Source: Mucilaginibacter sp. OK268 (GTDB lineage: Bacteria > Bacteroidota > Bacteroidia > Sphingobacteriales > Sphingobacteriaceae). Taken from it: a stretch of DNA of 64,000 nucleotides. The translations under genes and the position numbers were made by a program. Within the stretch, counting starts at the first letter, position 1; each line of letters begins with the position of its first letter. The stretch lies in the NCBI RefSeq assembly GCF_900103125.1, contig NZ_FNJV01000003.1, positions 1-64,000 on the forward strand, given 5' to 3'. Shown one piece after another: positions 7,414-13,878 of the stretch. The notes under the pieces are model-generated. The model worked only from the letters and a program-made list of their open reading frames with translations, was not told the origin of the DNA and searched no databases.

Positions 7414-8673
7414 ATGAGTATTAAGTTTCGCTTAATAGTGATGAATTTTATGCAGTATTTTATATGGGGTTCATGGCTGCTTACTATCGGCGTATACTGG
7501 TTTCAAAATAAACACTGGTCGGGCGAACACTTCGGCGCCATTTTTTCAACCATGGGTATCTCGGCTATTTTTATGCCTGCCCTTACCGGGATTATTGCCG
7601 ACCGCTTTGTAAATGCCGAAAAACTATATGGACTAATGCACATCTTAGGGGCAATTACCTTATTTTCCCTTCCGCTTGTAACCAATCCGTTTACTTTTTT
7701 TTGGATTATGCTGTTGAATATGGTCTTTTATATGCCAACCTTGTCATTATCCATAACTGTGGCTTTTTCAGCGTTAAAAAACAGTAATACCGATATCGTA
7801 AAAGATTACCCGCCTATCCGGATATGGGGAACTATCGGCTTTATTGCCGCGTTGTGGACGGTAAGTCTCACCCATAACGAAACCTCTGCCAATCAATTTT
7901 ATATTGCTTCGGCCATGGCGCTTACCTTAGGTATATATTCATTTACGTTACCCAAGGCCCCTCCGCTTTTAGGCAAGGTTGCTAATAAATCGTTCGTGGA
8001 ATCATTGGGTTTAAAAGCCTTCACTTTATTCAAAGTACCAAAGTTTACTATATTTTTTGCTTTCTCCCTACTATTAGGTGCGGCCTTACAGCTTACAAAT
8101 GCTTATGGTGATACCTATATCCATGACTTTGCGACAGTACCGGCTTATAAGGATACTATAGCGGTGAAATATCCAGCCATTATTATGTCGATATCCCAGA
8201 TTTCCGAGACATTGTTCATCCTGGCTATTCCATTTTTCCTGCGCAGATTCGGTATCAAGTATGTCATGTTGTTCAGTATGCTGGCCTGGGTGTTAAGATT
8301 TGGTCTTTTTGCTTTTGGCGATCCTGCCGGCGGATTATGGATGATCGTTGGATCATGTATCGTTTATGGTATGGCATTCGATTTCTTTAATATATCGGGG
8401 TCTTTATTTGTTGAAACGCAGGCGGCTCCGGAAATACGGGCCAGCGCCCAGGGACTTTTTATGATGATGGTGAACGGTTTTGGCGCCTTTTTTGGGAGTA
8501 TCGGAAGCGGATATATTATTGATAAATTTTTCACCCATGCCGATCATAGTAAAGACTGGCACGGCATCTGGCTTACTTTTGCGGCTTATGCCTTAGTTAT
8601 AGCAATTATCTTCCCGTTTGTATTCCGGTATAAACACAACGCGGCATTAAAACATGCCATTGCACACGCTTAA
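7414..8673 (+). CDS. MFS transporter, nucleoside permease-like (NHS family)
   Basis: 419 residues with about twelve transmembrane segments. The start FRLIVMNFMQYFIWGSWL and the loop GIIADRFVNAEKLYGLMH are typical of NupG/XapB-type nucleoside:proton symporters, and PPIRIWGTIGFI fits the central part. The substrate is inferred from family resemblance; sugar transport cannot be excluded. It stands alone, with 178 AT-rich bases upstream in which I see no clear -7 box, and converges on the ThuA gene across a palindromic repeat. Confidence 0.8.
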   Translation: MSIKFRLIVMNFMQYFIWGSWLLTIGVYWFQNKHWSGEHFGAIFSTMGISAIFMPALTGIIADRFVNAEKLYGLMHILGAITLFSLPLVTNPFTFFWIMLLNMVFYMPTLSLSITVAFSALKNSNTDIVKDYPPIRIWGTIGFIAALWTVSLTHNETSANQFYIASAMALTLGIYSFTLPKAPPLLGKVANKSFVESLGLKAFTLFKVPKFTIFFAFSLLLGAALQLTNAYGDTYIHDFATVPAYKDTIAVKYPAIIMSISQISETLFILAIPFFLRRFGIKYVMLFSMLAWVLRFGLFAFGDPAGGLWMIVGSCIVYGMAFDFFNISGSLFVETQAAPEIRASAQGLFMMMVNGFGAFFGSIGSGYIIDKFFTHADHSKDWHGIWLTFAAYALVIAIIFPFVFRYKHNAALKHAIAHA

Positions 8674-8680
8674 AACAATT

Positions 8681-8771
8681 GTCTGAATCAGAATTTACAG
8701 AATTTGAAAATTAACAGAATGCTATCGCGTTATTCTGAAAATCCTTAAATTCTGTAAATTCTGATTCAGAC
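8681..8771. repeat. Long inverted repeat, GTCTGAATCAGAATTTACAG family
   Basis: Arms of about 40 bases begin GTCTGAATCAGAATTTACAG on the left and end CTGTAAATTCTGATTCAGAC on the right. The first 25 bases pair perfectly. It lies between convergent genes and could act as a bidirectional terminator. Confidence 0.85.
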
Positions 8772-8773
8772 GA

Positions 8774-9493
8774 CTATTTCTTACCGATCGCGTATTGTAT
8801 CCCGCCCAACAGATGTTTCAGATATAAAGGATCAGCGTATGATTCATCGGTGTGGCCCAACTCGGTGTAAAAAGCTCTGCCGCCATCAAAACTATGATAC
8901 CAGGCCATGGGATGATTATCGCCATTTTCGCCGCCGGTATAGCTTTTCTCATCTATTTTGATCAGTACATGCAAATCGTCGGCTATCCATTTATAGTTAT
9001 ACCACTCATCCCAGCGTTTCCAGGTTTCGGGCAGATGTTTGGTGGCTATAAAACTACGGTCGACCACATTAAGCGTAGCTTCCTGCTGCTTGGGGTGACT
9101 TTTAAAATAAGCACCTACTAGCTTGCCGTACCATGGCCAGTCGTATTCAGTGTCTGTAGCAGCATGTACACCCACAAAACCACCGCCAGCTTTTATATAT
9201 TGTTCAAAGGCGGTTTGTTGGGTATCATCCAGTACGTTGCCGGTGGTGCTTAAAAATATCACAGCGGCATATTGCTTTAAATTAGTTGAGGTAAACTTTC
9301 CGGCATCTGTGGTACTGTCCACATCAAAATTATTCTCCTGCCCCAGTTTTATAATGGCCGGTACACCAGCAGCAATAGAGTTATGATGAAAGCCCGCGGT
9401 TTTGCAAAAGATAAGCACTTTGGTTTTTGATTTTGCATAAAGCAGCGTAGTGCCCAGTAGTAAATAAATAAAAAATAGTTTTTTCATAGACAA
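8774..9493 (-). CDS. Exported ThuA-domain protein
   Basis: 239 residues with a signal peptide (MSMKKLFFIYLLLGTTLLYA). The rest is a ThuA-like glutamine-amidotransferase-fold domain: KVLIFCKTAGFHHNSIAAG at the start, YIKAGGGFVGVHAATDTEYDW in the middle and HPMAWYHSFDGGRAFYTELGHT near the end. ThuA proteins are linked to trehalose or other sugar oxidation, and in Bacteroidota they often accompany GMC or Gfo/Idh oxidoreductases. The GMC oxidoreductase gene just upstream on the same strand fits that association. The exact substrate is unknown. Confidence 0.88.
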   Translation of the reverse strand: MSMKKLFFIYLLLGTTLLYAKSKTKVLIFCKTAGFHHNSIAAGVPAIIKLGQENNFDVDSTTDAGKFTSTNLKQYAAVIFLSTTGNVLDDTQQTAFEQYIKAGGGFVGVHAATDTEYDWPWYGKLVGAYFKSHPKQQEATLNVVDRSFIATKHLPETWKRWDEWYNYKWIADDLHVLIKIDEKSYTGGENGDNHPMAWYHSFDGGRAFYTELGHTDESYADPLYLKHLLGGIQYAIGKK

Positions 9494-9500
9494 TTTTTAT

Positions 9501-9580
9501 TGTAGAGACACATCACATGTGTCTCTTGGTTATATATTTTGAAAATAATTATCAGGAGACACATGTGATGTGTCTCTACA
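9501..9580. repeat. Perfect 25-bp inverted repeat, TGTAGAGACACATCACATG family
   Basis: TGTAGAGACACATCACATG-TGTCTC (9501-9525) is mirrored perfectly at 9556-9580, with a 30-base AT-rich centre. Each arm also contains the smaller palindrome CACATGTG. It lies between the two minus-strand genes of the ThuA/GMC pair. Confidence 0.9.
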
Positions 9581-9587
9581 ACTTGCG

Positions 9588-11297
9588 CTAAATATTCCCC
9601 TTCTTCAATTCTCCAACAGCAAAATTAGCGGCACGGGCGGTTAGTGCCATATAAGTTAAGGACGGGTTTTGGCAGGCAGATGATGTCATGGCTGCACCAT
9701 CGGTACAGAACACATTTTTAGCATCCCACACCTGGTTATGCGCGTTTAAAACAGAGGTTTTAGGATCAAGCCCCATGCGGGCTGTACCCATTTCGTGGAT
9801 CCCATCGCCTACATTATGGCCGCGGTCGTGTGTTTTTACATTTTTAACACCGGCGCTTTCCAGCATTTCTTTGGCTTCTTTTACAATATCAACTCGCATT
9901 TTATGCTCATTGTCTCTGATAATGGCATCCATAGCTAAAATAGGCAGCCCCCATTTGTCCTTCCGTGTTTTATCCAGGGTGATCTTGTTATCATGATAAG
10001 GCAGCAATTCACCAAAACCACCAATACCTATCTCCCAGCCTCCAGGTTCGGTTATGGCATCCTTATACTGTGCGCCGATGTTCAGCTCCGCTATTTCCCG
10101 GCTCCAGCCCGAACGGCTTGCCGCGCCCTGGTAGCCAAAGCCTCGCAGGTAGTCGCGCTTGTCGCCAAATAAATTGGCAAATCTTACCACATAAATGCCA
10201 TTGGCACGGCGACCGTAGTAATATTTATCTTCAAAACCCTCCACATGGCCAGATGCGCCCAGGTTATAATGATGATCCATAATATTATGCCCCAATTCGC
10301 CGCTGCTACTGCCCAGTCCATCGTGCCAAACATCTGTGGCCGAATTCATCAGTACCCAGGCACTGTTTAAAGCCGAGGCGTTCAGGAATACGATCTTGGC
10401 GTAATACTCATAGGTTTGGTTGGTTTCTGCATCAAGCACCTCAACACCGGTGGCCTTTTGGGTATCCTTATCGTACAATATTTTAGTTACTATGGAGTAT
10501 GGTCTAACGGTTAAATTACCAGTGGCCAAAGCGGCAGGTAAGGTTGAGGATTGTGTGCTAAAATATCCACCAAAAGGACATCCTTCCCAGCAACGGTTCC
10601 GGAACTGGCATTTGGTACGACCAGGTATAGCCGCTGTAAGATTAGCCACACGACCGATGATCATGTGCCTGTTACCATTATAATTCTTTTTTAGACGAGC
10701 GGCTACGTCCTTTTCTACCCAGTTCATATCCATTGGCGGCAGGTACTGTCCATCGGGTAATTGCTCCAAACCTTCTAATGAACCACTTATGCCGGCAAAT
10801 TTCTCTACATGATCATACCAGGGTGCAAGGTCTTTATAACGGATAGGCCAGTCAATTGCCCAGCCATCTTTAGCATTGGCCTCAAAATCATGATCGCTCC
10901 AGCGGTAGCTTTGCCTTCCCCACAAAATTGAACGGCCACCTAACTGGTATGACCGCCACCAGTTAAAGGGTTTTACCTCAGTATAAGGAGCATCCTGCTC
11001 ATTAGCCCAATAATCCATGATAGGCTCATAGGCACCCCATCCGCGTGATATTACCGGTCTAACTTTTCGTTCGGCCTGCGTTGGGCTGCCCCGATGTGGC
11101 ATATCCCAGGGATTGTTGTTGGCGCTTTTATAATCCTTGATGTGCTCAAAATTGCGACCGCGCTCCAGCATAATGGTTTTCAGGCCTTTTTCGGTTAATT
11201 CCTTAGCCGCCCAGCCGCCGCTTATACCCGAGCCAACAACTATGGCATCATAGGTATTATCGGCTTTAGCCTTGCCGCTTACATTGTTTAATGGCAT
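9588..11297 (-). CDS. GMC family FAD-dependent oxidoreductase
   Basis: 569 residues. The N-terminal Rossmann motif is YDAIVVGSGISGGWAAKEL, with MLERG as the acidic ribose-binding end. Further signs are GGRSILWGRQSYRWSDHDF and C-terminal blocks HEMGTARMG and NVFCTDGAAMTSSACQNPSL, typical of the sugar/gluconate-dehydrogenase branch. The frame is open to 11495, but those extra residues overlap the MOSC promoter region and are not family-like, so I choose the ATG at 11297 (MPLNNVSG). No Tat or Sec signal is seen. It probably oxidises a sugar or polyol together with the ThuA protein encoded downstream; the substrate is unknown. Confidence 0.9.
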   Translation of the reverse strand: MPLNNVSGKAKADNTYDAIVVGSGISGGWAAKELTEKGLKTIMLERGRNFEHIKDYKSANNNPWDMPHRGSPTQAERKVRPVISRGWGAYEPIMDYWANEQDAPYTEVKPFNWWRSYQLGGRSILWGRQSYRWSDHDFEANAKDGWAIDWPIRYKDLAPWYDHVEKFAGISGSLEGLEQLPDGQYLPPMDMNWVEKDVAARLKKNYNGNRHMIIGRVANLTAAIPGRTKCQFRNRCWEGCPFGGYFSTQSSTLPAALATGNLTVRPYSIVTKILYDKDTQKATGVEVLDAETNQTYEYYAKIVFLNASALNSAWVLMNSATDVWHDGLGSSSGELGHNIMDHHYNLGASGHVEGFEDKYYYGRRANGIYVVRFANLFGDKRDYLRGFGYQGAASRSGWSREIAELNIGAQYKDAITEPGGWEIGIGGFGELLPYHDNKITLDKTRKDKWGLPILAMDAIIRDNEHKMRVDIVKEAKEMLESAGVKNVKTHDRGHNVGDGIHEMGTARMGLDPKTSVLNAHNQVWDAKNVFCTDGAAMTSSACQNPSLTYMALTARAANFAVGELKKGNI

Positions 11298-11394
11298 GAT
11301 TTCAGTAATATTAAAGGTTTGTTTTGCAATTGGATAAACAATAATATCAATTAAAATCAAACAAAGCAATGAAGTAGGCAATAAAAAACAATCG

Positions 11395-11434
11395 ATTGTA
11401 ATTATGTGGTTACAATGGCATTTAAATAAATGCC
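11395..11434. promoter_or_regulatory. Two adjacent dyads in a divergent promoter region
   Basis: ATTGTAA (11395-11401) and TTACAAT (11410-11416) form a dyad with an 8-base spacer. It is followed at once by GGCATTTAAATAAATGCC (11417-11434), 8-bp arms around AA. Both lie between the divergent GMC and MOSC genes and look like operator sites; the regulator is not in view. Confidence 0.45.
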
Positions 11435-11534
11435 CCGCTATTATCATACAGATCACATATATTTTATATTCCGATGGGTTCAATCTATAAAACAACGGCG
11501 GTTTTCTTATTTTTACGACTCTTACCCCCTACCA

Positions 11535-12365
11535 ATGCTTACTATAAGTGAACTATATATTTATCCCATCAAATCATTAGGAGGCATATCCTTATCCTAC
11601 GCCGAGGTTACCGATCGTGGTTTAAAATATGACAGGCGCTGGATGCTGGTTGACGAACAAAACCGTTTCCTTACCCAACGGGAATATCCGCAAATGGCTT
11701 TATTAAAGGTACAGATTGAAAGCGATGGCCTATTGGTTACCCATCATTTGAACGGATCGGTTATAATCCCATTTGAACAGTACGATCCGGGTAAGCAGGA
11801 AGTAGTTATCTGGGACGATACCTGTGCGGGTGTATTTGTTGATCTGGAACTTGATAATTGGTTTAGCGCGGCCCTTGGGATAAAATGCCGGTTGATTCAT
11901 ATGCCTGAAGAAACCCACCGTGAGGTAGATCAGCGGTACGCACGCGAAGGCATGATCACTTCTTTTGCCGACGCTTATCCTTTTTTGATGATCGGTCAGG
12001 CCTCCCTTGATGATCTGAACAATCGCATGGCTGAACCTTTGCCGATGGACAGGTTCAGGCCCAATATTGTTTTTACAGGTGGTGATGCTTTTGATGAGGA
12101 CCTGATGAACCATATACAAATAGCCGGCATTGATTTTTATGGAGCTAAACTTTGCGCACGCTGTGTACTCACCACCATCGATCAGCAAACCGCGGTAAAA
12201 GCCAAAGAACCTTTAAAAACACTGGCCAAATATCGTTTAATGAATAATAAGATATTGTTTGGGCAAAATTTAGTTCATGAAGGTACAGGCATTATTACCG
12301 TTGGCGATACTTTAAACGTACTAAGTACCCATACCCAAGAGCGATTTATAGTACCTCAGAAATGA
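11535..12365 (+). CDS. MOSC domain protein (molybdenum-cofactor related)
   Basis: 276 residues. It starts with the beta-barrel domain MLTISELYIYPIKSLGGISL and GLKYDRRWMLVDEQNRFLTQR, followed by the MOSC core FRPNIVFTGGDAFDED and the cysteine motif KLCARCVLTTID, as in YcbX/mARC-type proteins. These proteins bind molybdenum cofactor and reduce N-hydroxylated compounds with an electron-transfer partner. The upstream in-frame ATG at 11430 is rejected because this start matches the family. It overlaps the next gene by ATGA. Confidence 0.88.
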   Translation: MLTISELYIYPIKSLGGISLSYAEVTDRGLKYDRRWMLVDEQNRFLTQREYPQMALLKVQIESDGLLVTHHLNGSVIIPFEQYDPGKQEVVIWDDTCAGVFVDLELDNWFSAALGIKCRLIHMPEETHREVDQRYAREGMITSFADAYPFLMIGQASLDDLNNRMAEPLPMDRFRPNIVFTGGDAFDEDLMNHIQIAGIDFYGAKLCARCVLTTIDQQTAVKAKEPLKTLAKYRLMNNKILFGQNLVHEGTGIITVGDTLNVLSTHTQERFIVPQK

Positions 12366-12766
12366 AAAGGCATATTGCACATATTGCTTTAATAGTGGCT
12401 GATTATGATGACGCCATCGCTTTTTACACCCAAAAGCTTGGTTTTATATTATTAGAGGATACCGTTTTAAGTGAAACTAAAAGATGGGTGCTAATAGCTC
12501 CCGCTGAAAATTCACAGTGTACTATTTTGCTGGCAAAGGCTGCCAATGATGAGCAAAAGCAGGCCATTGGCAATCAATCGGGTAAACGGGTGTTCCTGTT
12601 TTTATATACCGACGATTTCTGGCGGGATCACAAGGAGATGACAGCCAAGGGCGTCAACTTTGTACGGCCACCGGTTAAAGAAGAATATGGTACGGTTGCT
12701 GTTTTTGAAGATCTTTACGGTAATTTGTGGGATCTAATACAATCATCTGAACATAAAACAATATGA
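12362..12766 (+). CDS. VOC (glyoxalase/bleomycin-resistance) family protein
   Basis: 134 residues with the two beta-alpha-beta-beta-beta halves of the vicinal oxygen chelate fold: HIAHIALIVADYDDAIAFY at the start and VAVFEDLYGNLWDLIQ at the end. His 7-like and Glu residues at the usual metal positions are present, but the reaction cannot be named. The start ATG overlaps the MOSC stop by four bases and its own end overlaps the SelW-like gene by four bases, which indicates translational coupling. Confidence 0.85.
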   Translation: MKRHIAHIALIVADYDDAIAFYTQKLGFILLEDTVLSETKRWVLIAPAENSQCTILLAKAANDEQKQAIGNQSGKRVFLFLYTDDFWRDHKEMTAKGVNFVRPPVKEEYGTVAVFEDLYGNLWDLIQSSEHKTI

Positions 12767-13074
12767 AACCAACCATCACCATTGAATATTGCCCCAAATG
12801 TAACTGGATGATGCGCGCTGCTTATATGGCCCAGGAACTGCTCACTACTTTTACAGATGATGTTTATGGCGTAACCCTGCATCCAAGCGAAACAAGCGGC
12901 AAATATACCATTAGCGTTAATGACACGGTATTGTTCGACAGAAAAGAACAGGGACGCTTCCCTGAAATCAAGGAATTAAAGCAACTGGTGCGCGATAAAG
13001 TGAATCCGGATAAGAGTTTAGGGCACTCTGAAAAAGAGAGGCAAGAATCAAGAACCAAGAGTCAAGACGAATAA
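12763..13074 (+). CDS. SelT/SelW/SelH family (Rdx-type) thioredoxin-fold protein
   Basis: 103 residues. The start ITIEYCPKCNWMMRAAYMAQELL contains the CxxC redox motif (Cys 10 and 13) with no selenocysteine, and the core continues to LKQLVRDKVNP, where this family usually ends (about 85-90 residues). The last 18 or so residues are charged (GHSEKERQ, ESRTKSQDE) and are encoded by the left arm of the intergenic AATCAAGAA repeat. The tail is therefore probably repeat-derived. It is the third gene of the MOSC/VOC operon. Confidence 0.85.
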   Translation: MKPTITIEYCPKCNWMMRAAYMAQELLTTFTDDVYGVTLHPSETSGKYTISVNDTVLFDRKEQGRFPEIKELKQLVRDKVNPDKSLGHSEKERQESRTKSQDE

Positions 13075-13137
13075 TGGTGATGGATTAACTATCCTCCTTG
13101 TCCTGATTCTTGACTCTTATTTCTTGATTCTATACTC
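13036..13137. repeat. Word-type palindrome, AATCAAGAA family, overlapping a gene end
   Basis: The left arm (GAGGCAAGAATCAAG, AACCAAGAGTCAAGAC) lies inside the 3' end of the SelW-like gene. The right arm has TCCTGATTCTTGACTC and TTATTTCTTGATTCT. It is the same family as the etfB-etfA gap. Confidence 0.8.
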
Positions 13138-13148
13138 TATACAAGTAT

Positions 13149-13164
13149 CCTATAGTATTACTGG
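13149..13164 (+). promoter_or_regulatory. Candidate Rrf2 operator, copy 1
   Basis: CCTATAGTAT (13149-13158) followed by TACTGG, upstream of the -7 box of the Rrf2 gene. The identical 10-mer occurs in the promoter of the sulfite reductase operon. Confidence 0.45.
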
Positions 13165-13185
13165 ATATTTTTATTTATAATTGTG

Positions 13186-13193
13186 TACCTTTG
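13186..13193 (+). promoter_or_regulatory. -7 promoter box for the Rrf2 regulator gene
   Basis: TACCTTTG is an exact TAnnTTTG match, 18 bases before the ATG at 13212. Confidence 0.65.
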
Positions 13194-13211
13194 TTAGTTT
13201 TATTTTAAAAA

Positions 13212-13646
13212 ATGCTATCTAAAAAAACTAAATACGCAATTAAGGCATTAGTGATCCTGGGTAAGAACATGGATCAACCACCAATGCAGATTTCAAAGAT
13301 CGCCGAGGCCGAACGTATCCCCAAGAAATTCCTGGAGCAAATACTATTGGATCTGCGTAACGCCGGTTTCCTGTACAGTAAAAAAGGCGCGGGTGGTGGC
13401 TACAGTTTGAACCGCGACCCAAAAGATATTTACTTAGTGAGCATTATGCGTATCACCGACGGTCCTATTGCAATGGTACCTTGCGCCAGTCTTAATTTTT
13501 ATCACAAATGCGATGAGTGCCACCAGGAAACTACCTGTGGCATCCGCGATGTATTTGTTGATGTGCGCGATGCTACCTTAAAAATCCTGAGCGAGACCAG
13601 CATAGCCGATATCATCTCCCGCGAACAGACGCTTATTCATACTTAA
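13212..13646 (+). CDS. Rrf2-family transcriptional regulator
   Basis: 144 residues. The winged helix begins MLSKKTKYAIKALVILGKN and includes ISKIAEAERIPKKFLEQIL and the GGGYSLNR wing. Four cysteines at residues 91, 100, 103 and 109 (VPCASLNF, HKCDEC, TTCGIRDVF) match the positions used for an Fe-S cluster or other thiol ligand in IscR-type members. The next operon is sulfur assimilation and shares a 10-base motif with this promoter, so control of sulfite and sulfate reduction (CysR-like) is likely. That assignment is inference from context. Confidence 0.88.
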   Translation: MLSKKTKYAIKALVILGKNMDQPPMQISKIAEAERIPKKFLEQILLDLRNAGFLYSKKGAGGGYSLNRDPKDIYLVSIMRITDGPIAMVPCASLNFYHKCDECHQETTCGIRDVFVDVRDATLKILSETSIADIISREQTLIHT

Positions 13647-13701
13647 AAAATCTCACCAAACTGTAAAAAGGCAACTTTTTTCAATTAAATTCTACCATTT
13701 C

Positions 13702-13711
13702 CCTATAGTAT
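13702..13711 (+). promoter_or_regulatory. Candidate Rrf2 operator, copy 2
   Basis: CCTATAGTAT, identical to the copy upstream of the regulator gene, ending four bases before the -7 box of the sulfite reductase operon. Binding here would sit inside the promoter and so would be expected to repress. Confidence 0.5.
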
Positions 13712-13714
13712 GTA

Positions 13715-13722
13715 TATATTTG
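13715..13722 (+). promoter_or_regulatory. -7 promoter box for the sulfite reductase operon
   Basis: TATATTTG is an exact TAnnTTTG match. It predicts a transcript start near 13729 and a leader of about 150 bases before the first structural gene. Confidence 0.6.
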
Positions 13723-13765
13723 GGGAATGAATACCCTCAACAGGACTATTTACTGCAAAAATCTG

Positions 13766-13804
13766 ATGTGTTATTGCGTGAGAGACAATAAGGCCAGGCT
13801 ATAA
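13766..13804 (+). CDS. Cys-containing leader peptide (12 residues), putative attenuator
   Basis: The ATG opens a frame reading MCYCVRDNKARL followed by TAA. Cysteine codons are the second and fourth of twelve (TGT and TGC). The frame lies between the predicted promoter and an intrinsic terminator in the leader of a sulfur-assimilation operon, the layout of an amino-acid attenuator that senses charged tRNA-Cys. No Shine-Dalgarno is visible, which is normal here. A frame this short could occur by chance; position and composition together are the argument. Confidence 0.55.
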   Translation: MCYCVRDNKARL

Positions 13805-13824
13805 TTTTTGTATTAACCATATAC

Positions 13825-13856
13825 GCCTCTTTAGCCTAAGCCAAAGAGGCTTTTTT
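13825..13856 (+). terminator. Intrinsic terminator in the sulfite reductase leader (attenuator)
   Basis: GCCTCTTT (13825-13832) pairs perfectly with AAAGAGGC (13843-13850) around a 10-base loop, followed by TTTTTT (13851-13856). It lies 23 bases upstream of the sulfite reductase ATG. The segment GGCCAGGCT at 13792-13800, at the end of the leader peptide, can pair with AGCCT in the loop, a possible competing structure. Confidence 0.8.
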
Positions 13857-13878
13857 ATAATTGATTAAACGATAAGAT

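Noticed and set aside
9688..9996. Plus-strand frames within the GMC oxidoreductase and permease genes
   Set aside because: Antisense shadows of well-conserved proteins.
11298..11495. N-terminal extension of the GMC oxidoreductase
   Set aside because: Would read into the MOSC leader and through operator-like dyads; the hydrophobic, cysteine-rich sequence does not match the family or a normal signal peptide.
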